Origin: an uncultured Bacteroidales bacterium
GTDB taxonomy: Bacteria; Bacteroidota; Bacteroidia; Bacteroidales; Paludibacteraceae
NCBI GenBank assembly: GCA_902799185.1
Contig: CADBZO010000012.1
Location: forward strand, 1-55,855
Direction of reading: 5' to 3'
DNA: 55,855 bases
Below the pieces are notes generated by a model that was given only the letters and a program-made list of their open reading frames with translations, had not been told where the DNA came from and made no database searches. A program made the position numbers and the translations under genes. Of the stretch, positions 40,908 to 48,421 are shown one piece after another (within the stretch, counting starts at the first letter, position 1; every line of letters begins with the position of its first letter).

Positions 40908-40938
40908 CAAAGATACTATTTTTTTTCGATATATGCAA
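40908..40938 (-). promoter_or_regulatory. Promoter of hipBST
   Basis: TTG (40938-40936), 20 bases, TATCTTTG (40915-40908) on the minus strand. The leader to hipB is ~110 bases. Upstream are two copies of AGATTTTGCGATT (40950-40962 and 40982-40994). Of the remaining gap to 41291, 41000-41198 holds a CACGAT/ATCGTG palindrome (~41000-41019) and a weak hairpin AATCCC/GGGATT followed by T (41137-41157), and no gene. Confidence 0.75.
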
Positions 40939-41198
40939 ATATTTTATAAAGATTTTGCGATTTTAACCACAAAATTCATATAGATTTTGCGATTACGTTC
41001 ACGATGCGTAATAATCGTGCCCATCGGGGCTAAGAACGACATGCGAACGAGAATGGAAGCGAAATAGAAGCCATATATCATCAATCTTGCATGGGTTCAC
41101 AAGTTCCGCATTTGTACCAAATACCATAGCCCTTCCAATCCCTAACGCGGGATTTTTGTTTCAAAATGCACAATTCAGGACGAATTGGGAAGGAAAAC

Positions 41199-41270
41199 TT
41201 GCATATTTGAAAAAAAATCTATAAATTTGCACACTCATTCACTTTGTAGGAGTTTGAAGCAGTAATTTTG
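41199..41270 (+). promoter_or_regulatory. Tandem promoters of the WYL regulator gene
   Basis: P1 is standard: TTG 41199-41201, 20 bases, TAAATTTG 41222-41229. P2 is of the variant type: TTTG ending at 41246, 16 bases, TAATTTTG 41263-41270, followed by CAGC. The same 16-base spacing recurs at 43195-43221 and 43912-43938. Confidence 0.6.
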
Positions 41271-41291
41271 CAGCCGAAAAATTTAACGCAC

Positions 41292-42218
41292 ATGGAAACG
41301 AAGAAAAAATTTAAATCATCAACTGCTTATCTTTTCAACTGCTATATTTGGCTGTTGAATACCATCGCACGCGGTCCTATTTCACGCGCGGCAATAGATG
41401 AGAAATGGGCGCATTCGTCCGTTAACGAGTACAAACAGGACTATCTCCCTGAAAGCAATTTCCATCGCTGGAAAAGCACGGTTGAAATGCTTTTTGATGT
41501 CCATATCAAATGCAATGCCTATAATGAATATTATATTGAAGAGGCATCTGACTTACGCGGCGCAGATCTGCGCTTGCGCTTATTGAACCTTATGTCTATG
41601 GATAGCCTGCTTAAAGACAGCAAGGAACTATCCGACCAGATACTATTTGAGCCAATACCGTCCGGAGAAAAGTTCCTTGCGCTTATCATTGAAGCCCTGC
41701 GCGATAAGACAGCTATAGAAATGACTTATCAAGGTTTTGGTAAACCACATCCTTCTACCTTTATTGTAGAACCATATTGTTTGAAGATGTTCAAGCAGCG
41801 TTGGTATATACTGGCATATTCGCCGGAATTGGACAGAATGCTTATTTATTCGTTAGACCGCATTCACGCCATCGAACCCACCAAACAGAAATACCAACTG
41901 CCGGAGGACTTTGATGCAGAGTTTTATTTCCGAAATACGTATGGAGTAAGTTTTGCAGAAGATCAACCGGAGGAAGTGAAAATTAGCATTAGTGCAGACC
42001 AAGCCTATTTTCTCCGCACATTACCTTTGCACCCGTCGCAGAAAGAGGAGGAACGAAACGAAGAATATTCTGTGTTCAGTTATTACGTAGTGCCGACATT
42101 CGAGTTTTGCCAAGAACTATATAAATACGGCTCCGATGTAGAGGTGCTTGCACCGGAAAAGTTACGACAAGCGTTTGCTGAAGATGCAGCAAAAACTAAT
42201 AAGATGTATAATGTATAA
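41292..42218 (+). CDS. WYL-domain transcriptional regulator
   Basis: The ATG at 41292 gives 308 residues. The N-terminal third is a winged-helix-type segment (TAYLFNCYIWLLNTIARGPI, SRAAIDEKW) and the middle carries the WYL domain: KTAIEMTYQGFGKPHPSTFI, VEPYCLKMFKQRWYILAYSP (the WYL pattern is RWYILAY), LDRIHAIEPTKQ. The C-terminal extension SDVEVLAPEKLRQAFAEDAA follows. WYL regulators bind nucleic-acid or nucleotide signals and very often control defence or mobile-element genes. It leads a run of plus-strand accessory genes and overlaps none of them (the next starts after five bases). Confidence 0.85.
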   Translation: METKKKFKSSTAYLFNCYIWLLNTIARGPISRAAIDEKWAHSSVNEYKQDYLPESNFHRWKSTVEMLFDVHIKCNAYNEYYIEEASDLRGADLRLRLLNLMSMDSLLKDSKELSDQILFEPIPSGEKFLALIIEALRDKTAIEMTYQGFGKPHPSTFIVEPYCLKMFKQRWYILAYSPELDRMLIYSLDRIHAIEPTKQKYQLPEDFDAEFYFRNTYGVSFAEDQPEEVKISISADQAYFLRTLPLHPSQKEEERNEEYSVFSYYVVPTFEFCQELYKYGSDVEVLAPEKLRQAFAEDAAKTNKMYNV

Positions 42219-42223
42219 TTGAT

Positions 42224-42943
42224 ATGAAAACTATAGAAGAAATAGAGTCGGAACAGAGACGCTTACAAGAGAAAATTCAGAGCGTTGCCGAGAAGACAGG
42301 TTTGGCTACAGAAAAAGTATGGCCGATTTATGACGGAGTTGCAGACGTGTCTGCTTATGTGAGTTCAAAACCTAAAATAATGTGGCTTCTCAAAGAGCCA
42401 TATGATGATTTTGACGAAGAAGGCAACCCTTGTGGGGGAGGCTGGACTATAATGGAAGATCTTGATGGTGAAGAAAAGAGGAAACTTCCATTAGATATAA
42501 ATTTAACAAAGAGTCAACAGCGTATTATATATGCAACAAGGGGTATTGATAAAGGAGAGAAATATATTGATATGTGGGATTATCACCATCCCAAAATGTA
42601 CAATTATCTCTTCCAAATAGCTTACATCAATCTAAGTAAGATGCCGGCTGGTAAAAAGTCTGGAGACATGGCTGCTAAATTTCAAAATTGGAAGGATATT
42701 GTATTAGAACAAATCAAGCTATATAATTCGGATGTGATAGTGTTTGGTAGTACATTTCAAGTAATAAAGGAAGACCTTGGAATAAAAAATAGCGATTTAG
42801 TATTGACTGGAAATGGTTGGGTTGATATATATCGCAAGGCGGGTCGCATTTTTGCTGATGCATATCACCCTGGCATACCGGGAAATGATGAAATGTATGT
42901 GAACACTATCGCAAAATATGTTAGACAAACTCTAAATTTATAA
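42224..42943 (+). CDS. Unknown protein, faintly uracil-DNA-glycosylase-like
   Basis: A 239-residue soluble protein. PKIMWLLKEPYDDFDEEGNP (~46-65), PKMYNYLFQIAYINLSKMPA, NSDVIVFGSTFQVIKEDLGI and the end IFADAYHPGIPGNDEMY follow the order of a uracil-DNA-glycosylase-type fold: first loop after a hydrophobic strand, central VIVFG strand, then a late HPG/HPS-like loop. The key residues of true glycosylases are not clear, so this is a weak structural guess. It lies five bases after the WYL regulator and six before the next gene, likely one operon. Confidence 0.4.
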   Translation: MKTIEEIESEQRRLQEKIQSVAEKTGLATEKVWPIYDGVADVSAYVSSKPKIMWLLKEPYDDFDEEGNPCGGGWTIMEDLDGEEKRKLPLDINLTKSQQRIIYATRGIDKGEKYIDMWDYHHPKMYNYLFQIAYINLSKMPAGKKSGDMAAKFQNWKDIVLEQIKLYNSDVIVFGSTFQVIKEDLGIKNSDLVLTGNGWVDIYRKAGRIFADAYHPGIPGNDEMYVNTIAKYVRQTLNL

Positions 42944-42949
42944 TATGTT

Positions 42950-43174
42950 ATGGCACTTTATCGCATTACAGTTAAGCAGGACTCTGGCTCGCACAATGGA
43001 GTCAAGATGCAAAAGGGAATGAGTGTAGAACTTGTATGCCCTTATGTTGACCCTATCAACAACAATGGGAAACAAATGGTTCTTGATGCATTTGCGCAAA
43101 AGTACGGAAAGGCTTTGGCAGATGTAATGAGTAAGTATTTCCATCATGGCTATTTTGATGTAAAGAAATTGTAA
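42950..43174 (+). CDS. Small DUF6140-like protein
   Basis: A 74-residue protein starting MALYRITVKQDSGSHNGVKM, QKGMSVELVCPYVDPINNNG and KQMVLDAFAQKYGKALADVM. The pattern MALYRITVKQ...NG..L/M.KGMSVE fits a small Bacteroides family (DUF6140 as I recall it), of unknown role, often near mobile DNA. It is the third gene after the WYL regulator. Confidence 0.55.
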   Translation: MALYRITVKQDSGSHNGVKMQKGMSVELVCPYVDPINNNGKQMVLDAFAQKYGKALADVMSKYFHHGYFDVKKL

Positions 43175-43194
43175 TTTTTTCTCACTCCTTTATT

Positions 43195-43248
43195 TTGTGG
43201 GAGTTTGGTTTTGTAATTTTGCAGCGTGATTCGTTTGGGTCACGCTGC
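43195..43248 (+). promoter_or_regulatory. Variant promoter with start-site hairpin, copy 1
   Basis: TTTG ending at 43197, 16 bases, TAATTTTG 43214-43221. GCAGCGTGA (43221-43229) and TCACGCTGC (43240-43248) form a perfect 9-bp stem with a 10-base loop beginning at the last base of the -7 box. Confidence 0.65.
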
Positions 43249-43276
43249 ATTATTATAATAATCAAATTAAGTAGTT

Positions 43277-43888
43277 ATGAAAAAAGTAATTCTTTTTGGT
43301 TTGCTTCTCTTCATGGGAGTAGCAACCGCATTCGGACAGAAGTCCGCAGTTCAAGTATTTGGTGTCCCTTTCGGGAGTACTTATGAGGAGTTCTTAACCG
43401 CCTTTAAGGAAAAGGGCTTTACAGGGAAAACGTACATCTATGAAGGAGGAAGTGATGTTGAAGTTAGTAGCATCTACGGCACTTTTATGACTTACGAGTG
43501 CTATATAGAAATGCGCGCTACCAAACTTACACACACTGTTTACAAGATTAAGATTTCCTTCTCCGTTACCGACAAGTACAAAGACATCCCCGGAATGGAG
43601 CAGTGTCGCGCTATCATTTCGCGCTTTGAGGAGAAGTATGGTAAAGCTACTTTGATTCAGAAGATGCACGGCGGTAAGGTCGTTCAAGATTTGGAAGAAA
43701 GTAGTGCTGCAATCTGGCATTTAGACGATAAGATTGATTTGGAGCTATTCTATCGAGGCTTTGATGATTGTAAAGTGACTTATGGTGGCAAGGAAGCACT
43801 GGATGGTATATTCCAGAAAGAAGTTGACCAATACAATCAGCAGAAAGCTCAGGAGATACAAAATCAACTATCCGGAAGCGATTTTTAA
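43277..43888 (+). CDS. Secreted protein of unknown function
   Basis: A 203-residue protein with a signal peptide (MKKVILFGLLLFMGVATAFG, cleavage near Gly-Gln). The mature part starts AVQVFGVPFGSTYEEFLTAF, a pattern like small periplasmic proteins that bind a peptide or ion, continues with strands (YECYIEMRATKLTHTVYKIK) and ends in a Gln-rich helix. Function unknown. It has its own variant promoter and hairpin leader. Confidence 0.5.
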   Translation: MKKVILFGLLLFMGVATAFGQKSAVQVFGVPFGSTYEEFLTAFKEKGFTGKTYIYEGGSDVEVSSIYGTFMTYECYIEMRATKLTHTVYKIKISFSVTDKYKDIPGMEQCRAIISRFEEKYGKATLIQKMHGGKVVQDLEESSAAIWHLDDKIDLELFYRGFDDCKVTYGGKEALDGIFQKEVDQYNQQKAQEIQNQLSGSDF

Positions 43889-43911
43889 TAAAAAAATAAT
43901 GCTCTGCCACT

Positions 43912-43969
43912 TTGTGAACGAGCGAGGCAGTAATTTTGCAGCGTGATTCGAAAGTCACGCTGTATTTTT
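43912..43969 (+). promoter_or_regulatory. Variant promoter with start-site hairpin, copy 2
   Basis: TTG at 43912-43914, 16 bases, TAATTTTG 43931-43938. GCAGCGTGA (43938-43946) and TCACGCTGT (43955-43963) form a 9-bp stem with an 8-base loop, followed by ATTTTTT, so it could also act as a terminator or attenuator. Confidence 0.65.
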
Positions 43970-43983
43970 TATATTGAAAGACT

Positions 43984-44250
43984 ATGACAAAGCAAGAAAT
44001 CAATGACCAGCTTGAATTACTGCGTCTTAAAGAACTCTTTATGTCGGATATTAAGATCCGAAGCAAAATGGCTCATCTCTTGAGTGAAGAATGTGCCGCA
44101 GAAATTCCACCTTACAAGGAATTTTGTGAGTTTGCTCATTGCACTCCAGTGGTAGCCACAATGCTTACAAAAGTCACGCTCTATGATGTGATTCTTACTC
44201 CGGAAGAAATCGCTGCAGAACGTAAGCGGTTAGAAAGGATGAAACAATGA
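43984..44250 (+). CDS. Unknown 88-residue protein, first gene of the DnaB-like operon
   Basis: A small helical, charged protein: MTKQEINDQLELLRLKELFM at the start, FCEFAHCTPVVATMLTKVTL in the middle and TPEEIAAERKRLERMKQ at the end. No signal peptide or membrane span. I do not recognise it. Its stop overlaps the next start as ATGA, and it sits just below the hairpin-bearing promoter, so it heads the operon 43984-46473. Confidence 0.5.
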   Translation: MTKQEINDQLELLRLKELFMSDIKIRSKMAHLLSEECAAEIPPYKEFCEFAHCTPVVATMLTKVTLYDVILTPEEIAAERKRLERMKQ

Positions 44251-44900
44251 TACACTATAATGACAAATATCTTCGATATATAGAATGGGAAATACGGACT
44301 ACTCATGATAATAGAATGGATATTGAGGATTATACCCAATGTGAGTGTCTACTTGAATTGCGCCAAGATATTCTTAATGAGCAAGCGTTGGCAAACCAAA
44401 AATGTCTTATGCAGGATATTATAGCCTTTAATGATGCTCTGTATCTCGCTTTGCAAAAGATGTATGATCATGCGCATGAACTATACTCTCGAATGTCCGC
44501 ATTTCAGCCAAATGTGGAATTAGTAGCCAATTGTTTTTTGTCAAAAGAGTATCCTTCTCTTCACCCATTTCAAAATGATAGCAGGCAAGAATTATGGGAG
44601 GCATTGTGTGATACCGGTTGGAACTCATTGTATGATACCGGTGTGACGCGCAGTTTATACCTTCCTCAAAACTTGGAGGTCTCTTTCGAAGAGTTCATCG
44701 GCATGGACTGTAAACCGGATAATTGGAATGAGCGGTTAGACCAAAAGCTCACAAAGGACTTGCATCTTATCAATGCCTTTCATAATCTTTTAGACCATAC
44801 CAATTTTGCCCTCACGGATTTTATATTCTGCCGAGAGTTTGACCTTGAGTACAGCATAAATTACACAGAAAAAGCAACTCATAAAAATGAACAGTTATGA
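44247..44900 (+). CDS. Unknown 217-residue protein, second gene of the DnaB-like operon
   Basis: A soluble, largely helical, acidic protein. DIEDYTQCECLLELRQDILN (~25-44) and DAYLALQKMYDHAHELYSRM-type helices fill the first half; the second half has KPDNWNERLDQKLTKDLHLI and FALTDFIFCREFDLEYSINY. No motif I can name. It overlaps both neighbours (ATGA at each end), so its product level is coupled to theirs. Confidence 0.5.
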   Translation: MIHYNDKYLRYIEWEIRTTHDNRMDIEDYTQCECLLELRQDILNEQALANQKCLMQDIIAFNDALYLALQKMYDHAHELYSRMSAFQPNVELVANCFLSKEYPSLHPFQNDSRQELWEALCDTGWNSLYDTGVTRSLYLPQNLEVSFEEFIGMDCKPDNWNERLDQKLTKDLHLINAFHNLLDHTNFALTDFIFCREFDLEYSINYTEKATHKNEQL

Positions 44901-45739
44901 AAACATTTGTAAGAAAACACTTCAAAGATGAGTATGGAGTAGAATTCTCTACTTGTGGCGACATTACCACACTCACACGTATGCCATCGGGCTTAAAGGG
45001 AACGTATCGAATACCGGATTTTGTGACTGACATTGGCGCATATGCCATAAATGGATGCAATGAATTGACGTCACTAATCATTCCTAAGACTGTATCGGTG
45101 ATAGGGAAGAATAATTTTGAGTTGTGTGAGCAACTGACTTCTCTGGTCGTTGAGCAAGGAAATTCTATGTTTGACTCTCGTGAAAACTGCAATGCTATCA
45201 TTGTTACTGCGACTAACACACTGGTTCATGGTTGCAATAGTTCATCTATACCTGATAGCATTGAGGTAATAGCAGACTCTGCTTTTTCTCAACGGCGGAA
45301 TTTATCGCACATTTCTATTCCGGATAGCGTTGTGTATATTGGTGAATTCGCTTTTTTAGGATGTTTCTCTCTGGAAAGTGAAATAGCATTACACGGAATA
45401 CGTCAAGTAACAAGAAGTTGTTTCGACGGGTGCAGCGATCTAAAAAAAATCACAATTGGCAGCGGTATTGAGTCTGTCGAGGCAGGTGCATTTGCCGGTT
45501 GTGCAATGCTATCTGATGTAGAAATATCTGAGGGCACAAAAAATATAGGTACTTATGCCTTCGACAACTGCAATAGCTTGGTTTCAATTGCTTTGCCAAA
45601 GTCAATAGAGCGCATTGAGTCCACCGCATTTGATAGGTGCAATCGTATTGAGCGCGTGCTAATCCCGCAGGGCACTATGGACCACTTTATGCGTTTCGAC
45701 GCACTTAAGCAATATCGACACAGATTTGTAGAGTTATAA
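44897..45739 (+). CDS. BspA-type leucine-rich repeat protein
   Basis: A 280-residue protein made of ~23-residue LRR_5 (BspA-like) units: for example FVTDIGAYAINGCNELTSLI, SIEVIADSAFSQRRNLSHIS, SVVYIGEFAFLGCFSLESEI and IESVEAGAFAGCAMLSDVEI. The repeats run to a final IERIESTAFDRCNRIERVLI. There is no signal peptide, so unlike most BspA proteins it is likely cytoplasmic, in keeping with its operon partners. It may be the recognition or scaffold part of the operon. It overlaps the upstream gene by ATGA; the DnaB-like gene follows after five bases. Confidence 0.7.
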   Translation: MKTFVRKHFKDEYGVEFSTCGDITTLTRMPSGLKGTYRIPDFVTDIGAYAINGCNELTSLIIPKTVSVIGKNNFELCEQLTSLVVEQGNSMFDSRENCNAIIVTATNTLVHGCNSSSIPDSIEVIADSAFSQRRNLSHISIPDSVVYIGEFAFLGCFSLESEIALHGIRQVTRSCFDGCSDLKKITIGSGIESVEAGAFAGCAMLSDVEISEGTKNIGTYAFDNCNSLVSIALPKSIERIESTAFDRCNRIERVLIPQGTMDHFMRFDALKQYRHRFVEL

Positions 45740-45744
45740 TATCT

Positions 45745-46473
45745 ATGCAGAAAAGAAAATCCAAAATAAAAGGATATGTAACTGGCATTGACCAAATTGA
45801 CCTTAGTTGGGGAGGGTTAAAAGACGGAGAACTATATTGTTTTTGCTGCACTTCACTTGTGGACAAACATGATCTTTTAGCAAAGGTCATCATAGGTCTG
45901 GCAAGTAGAGAAATGAGTGTGGTTATTTTCACTCTTGATTGCTCTCATCGTGAACTATATGGGAGACTAATTAAAGTTATTCAAAGGTTCGACACTTCTA
46001 TATCCGGATGTGACTCTTCACAGCGGATTTCTGAAGCGTATGAAAAATTTGGTTCTTATGCCATTTGGATACAGGACGTCCCAGTATTAAATTACGAGTC
46101 TTTAAGAGACAGGCTTCAAAGCCTTACCTACTTAAATAAACATGCTGTTGAGTGTGTGGTTATAGACAATATCGAGAAGATAGAAACTAACTTTCGGACA
46201 CCTTCACGAGAAATGAAGTTGGAAGCTAACTTGTATTTGATGAAGATGATTGCAAAGGAATATAAAATTCCTGTGATTGTATCTTCCTCTTGTGATAATC
46301 TGTATTTAGACAAAATTATAAAGTCCGGTCATGTCAACCAGTATTTGATAGTAAAAACCATAGAAGAAGATATTGCTGACGCTCAAACATCGGGATATTC
46401 AATTATTACTATACCGCATCGTGACTTTGCAGAAAATTTGTTTGAGTCGATCCTATCTGTGGCTATTAAATAA
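45745..46473 (+). CDS. DnaB-C-like RecA-fold protein with degenerate P-loop
   Basis: A 242-residue protein that aligns by eye with the C-terminal helicase domain of DnaB: YVTGIDQIDLSWGGLKDGEL (TGxxxLD..GGL..GEL), then the P-loop position reads CFCCTSLVDKHDLL (32-45) in place of the Gly-rich GKT loop, so only one Lys (K41) remains. VVIFTLDCSHRELYGRLIKV matches the DnaB SLEM-type strand and helix, ECVVIDNIEKI the Walker B (D141), and MKLEANLYLMKMIAKEYKIP with VIVSSS the LKxLAKExxxPVI helix and strand. It lacks the N-terminal primase-binding domain. ATP binding is doubtful, so it may be a non-catalytic partner of the replicative helicase or of its own operon products. Confidence 0.65.
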   Translation: MQKRKSKIKGYVTGIDQIDLSWGGLKDGELYCFCCTSLVDKHDLLAKVIIGLASREMSVVIFTLDCSHRELYGRLIKVIQRFDTSISGCDSSQRISEAYEKFGSYAIWIQDVPVLNYESLRDRLQSLTYLNKHAVECVVIDNIEKIETNFRTPSREMKLEANLYLMKMIAKEYKIPVIVSSSCDNLYLDKIIKSGHVNQYLIVKTIEEDIADAQTSGYSIITIPHRDFAENLFESILSVAIK

Positions 46474-46756
46474 ATTAGATAGTTCGTATTATACTTACCT
46501 ACGGTCTCCCATTTTTCTGTCACGTTTGTTCGCCTTGACCAAGCAGCTGCGCCCTGCACTCTCCCTGCCGGTGGCTGCAACTACCTCCAATCGCGTTCGG
46601 CAAATGAATCGCAGAAACGATACCGCTCCGCTAAATCGTAAGTGCGACCATTGCCTCCACTCTCCCCACTGGACGCACGCTTGCACCTTATGTCTTATCT
46701 TAATATATTTTTCACCGCTTTTTTACGCTGTCGGTGACAGCAATATATTTTCTGTG
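46474..46756 (-). other. Non-coding stretch downstream of repeat copy B
   Basis: No convincing gene. On the minus strand it is downstream of the copy-B promoter (46757-46787) and contains another GACAGCGTAAAAAAGCGGTGA word (~46709-46735), matching part of the island-shared repeat, then ~200 higher-GC bases with short frames of up to 65 codons on both strands. It could be a transcribed non-coding RNA or a decayed gene. Confidence 0.35.
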
Positions 46757-46927
46757 CAAAATTACGAATAATTTTTAAAATATGCAAATATGTAAGGTAG
46801 TATTTTTGATTTTTACAAATTTTAATACATCTACGGGCTGAAAATGAAAAGCAGGCACAAAAAAAACAAAGCCTCGTCTCCGAAACTCTGTATATAAAAT
46901 ATGTCACCGCTTTTTTCGCTGCCGATG
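46757..46927 (-). repeat. Island-shared repeat, copy B (terminator plus promoter)
   Basis: Minus-strand partner of 2438-2602. It holds the same hairpin terminator (stem preserved, loop GAGA, then eight T) and ends with a promoter: TTG (46787-46785), 20 bases, TAATTTTG (46764-46757). It begins 37 bases past the stop of the second yhcG-like gene. Confidence 0.8.
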
Positions 46928-46963
46928 CCGCGTTGGTATTTTACGTCCGCGCGGGACAAGAGG

Positions 46964-47959
46964 TTATTCTGCTTCTATCTCACGCATTTTTTGCTGTAAG
47001 AGTTTTTTGTCCGGTAAGCACAGTTTATATTCCGCTACCATAGTTGGTGATAACGAGCGACTGAGTGCATACTCTACCACTTCGTTGTCTTTATCTTTGC
47101 AAAGAAGAATACCTATACTCGGGTTTTCGTGAGGTTTCTTTACGTCTCGGTCCAATGTCTCCAGATAGAAATTCAATTGTCCCAAATGTTCCGGTTTGAA
47201 CGAACCCATCTTCAGTTCAAAAGCCACAAGACATTGTAACTCGCGGTGGAAGAAGAGTAAATCAATACGAAAATCACTATTACCCACCTGCAAACGATAT
47301 TCTTCGTCAATAAAGATAAAATCTTTGCCGAGTTCAAGAATAAACTCCTTCATCTGCTGCACAAGGGCTGATTTCATCGAGTTCTCCGTCTTGTATTCCT
47401 TGCCCCCGATAAACTCCATCACGTACTGGTCACGGTACACTTGTTCTGCCGAAGGAGCAATTTCTCTCAACAGTGGTGAGAGTTTTGGTTTCTCCAACAT
47501 CGCACGCTCAAACAGAGCGCTATCGATTTGACGATTCAGATCTCTGTAAGAAAGGCGCTCCTTTACGCAAAGTTGCAGATAGAAAGACCTTTCTTCTTCT
47601 GATTTAGTACGACTTAATATGGTTAAATTATTAGACCAACTAATTTCTCTCAACAGTGTCGAGAGTTTTTCGTCAGCATTGCGATAGGCCTCATAAAACT
47701 GCTTCATGCGCCAGAGGTTCTGAGCAGAGAATCCCTTCAGTTCAGGCGCTGTGTGGGCGATATATTCAGACAACTGCTGTACGACGCTATCTCCCCATTG
47801 AGCTGATTCAATCTTGTTAGACATGTATGCGCCCAACTGCCAATACAACTCGATGAGTTGAGAGTTGGCTGTGTGAACAATCTCCGAGCGAGCATGCTGA
47901 ATCAGGCGAATCACTTCGTCGAATTGCTGTGTCGAAACTATGTCAGTTTTATCTTTCAT
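46964..47959 (-). CDS. YhcG/DUF1016-type PD-(D/E)xK nuclease, second copy
   Basis: A 331-residue relative of the protein at 2774-3913. Helical N-terminal domain: ELYWQLGAYMSNKIESAQWG, APELKGFSAQNLWRMKQFYE. Nuclease domain: D233 (FRIDLLFF) and E248-x-K250 (LVAFELKMGS). The segments LSTLLREISW (~99-108) and LSPLLREIAP (~160-169) are each encoded by a DNA palindrome (47647-47665 and 47464-47482), a parallel to the hairpins in the first copy though different in sequence. Upstream of its start is the 17-mer CTCACTGACGTTAAACA (47996-48012, minus strand), also found at 2409-2425. Confidence 0.85.
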   Translation of the reverse strand: MKDKTDIVSTQQFDEVIRLIQHARSEIVHTANSQLIELYWQLGAYMSNKIESAQWGDSVVQQLSEYIAHTAPELKGFSAQNLWRMKQFYEAYRNADEKLSTLLREISWSNNLTILSRTKSEEERSFYLQLCVKERLSYRDLNRQIDSALFERAMLEKPKLSPLLREIAPSAEQVYRDQYVMEFIGGKEYKTENSMKSALVQQMKEFILELGKDFIFIDEEYRLQVGNSDFRIDLLFFHRELQCLVAFELKMGSFKPEHLGQLNFYLETLDRDVKKPHENPSIGILLCKDKDNEVVEYALSRSLSPTMVAEYKLCLPDKKLLQQKMREIEAE

Positions 47960-48067
47960 TAGGCTTTAATAAACGCCATTTTTAATGTGTCCTACTGTTT
48001 AACGTCAGTGAGCGATGATTTTTCTTCTTTATTTTGCCATCAGTTGGCGTTGTTCGCTGAGGGCATG

Positions 48068-48421
48068 TTACGCCGTTGCTGCGTCATAGACATAATTTCT
48101 GTATAACCATTCACCGTTGATATTGGCTTGCGATTTGTCTATGCTCTGTATCGGCGAGAAGGAGATAAGATTATTGGAGTAGCGCGTAAGATACTTCAGT
48201 GTTTCAACCGATGCCAACTCGCGCAACTCTTTGCGGACAATAGAGGATATAGCCTTATACTCCTTAGGCGTATAAAGCAACTTGACAATCCCCAGTTTCT
48301 TTTGGGAATAGTACACCTTCACCTTGTTTTGCTCTATTGTCAAAACGCCCAGACTTAACCGCTCTTTGATTTCCGGACGGATGTCTGCGTAAATAATACT
48401 GTATTGAAGATTATTTTCCAT
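48068..48421 (-). CDS. DUF3037-like partner of the HipA-like kinase
   Basis: A 117-residue protein: MENNLQYSIIYADIRPEIKE, RLSLGVLTIEQNKVKVYYSQ and a helical second half. The pattern of a short strand-rich start (yS.i.Y.D...E...iGV.......v) and its pairing with a HipA-like kinase fit DUF3037 proteins, which are commonly coupled to HipA_2 kinases. Its start overlaps the kinase stop by 11 bases. Function unknown; a partner or regulator of the kinase is the natural guess. Confidence 0.55.
   Translation of the reverse strand: MENNLQYSIIYADIRPEIKERLSLGVLTIEQNKVKVYYSQKKLGIVKLLYTPKEYKAISSIVRKELRELASVETLKYLTRYSNNLISFSPIQSIDKSQANINGEWLYRNYVYDAATA

Noticed and set aside
43221-43248. Palindrome as a repressor operator rather than an RNA hairpin
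   Set aside because: The matching copy at 43938-43963 keeps the arms but changes the gap from 10 to 8 bases, which suits an RNA stem better than a dimer-binding DNA site; not fully excluded.
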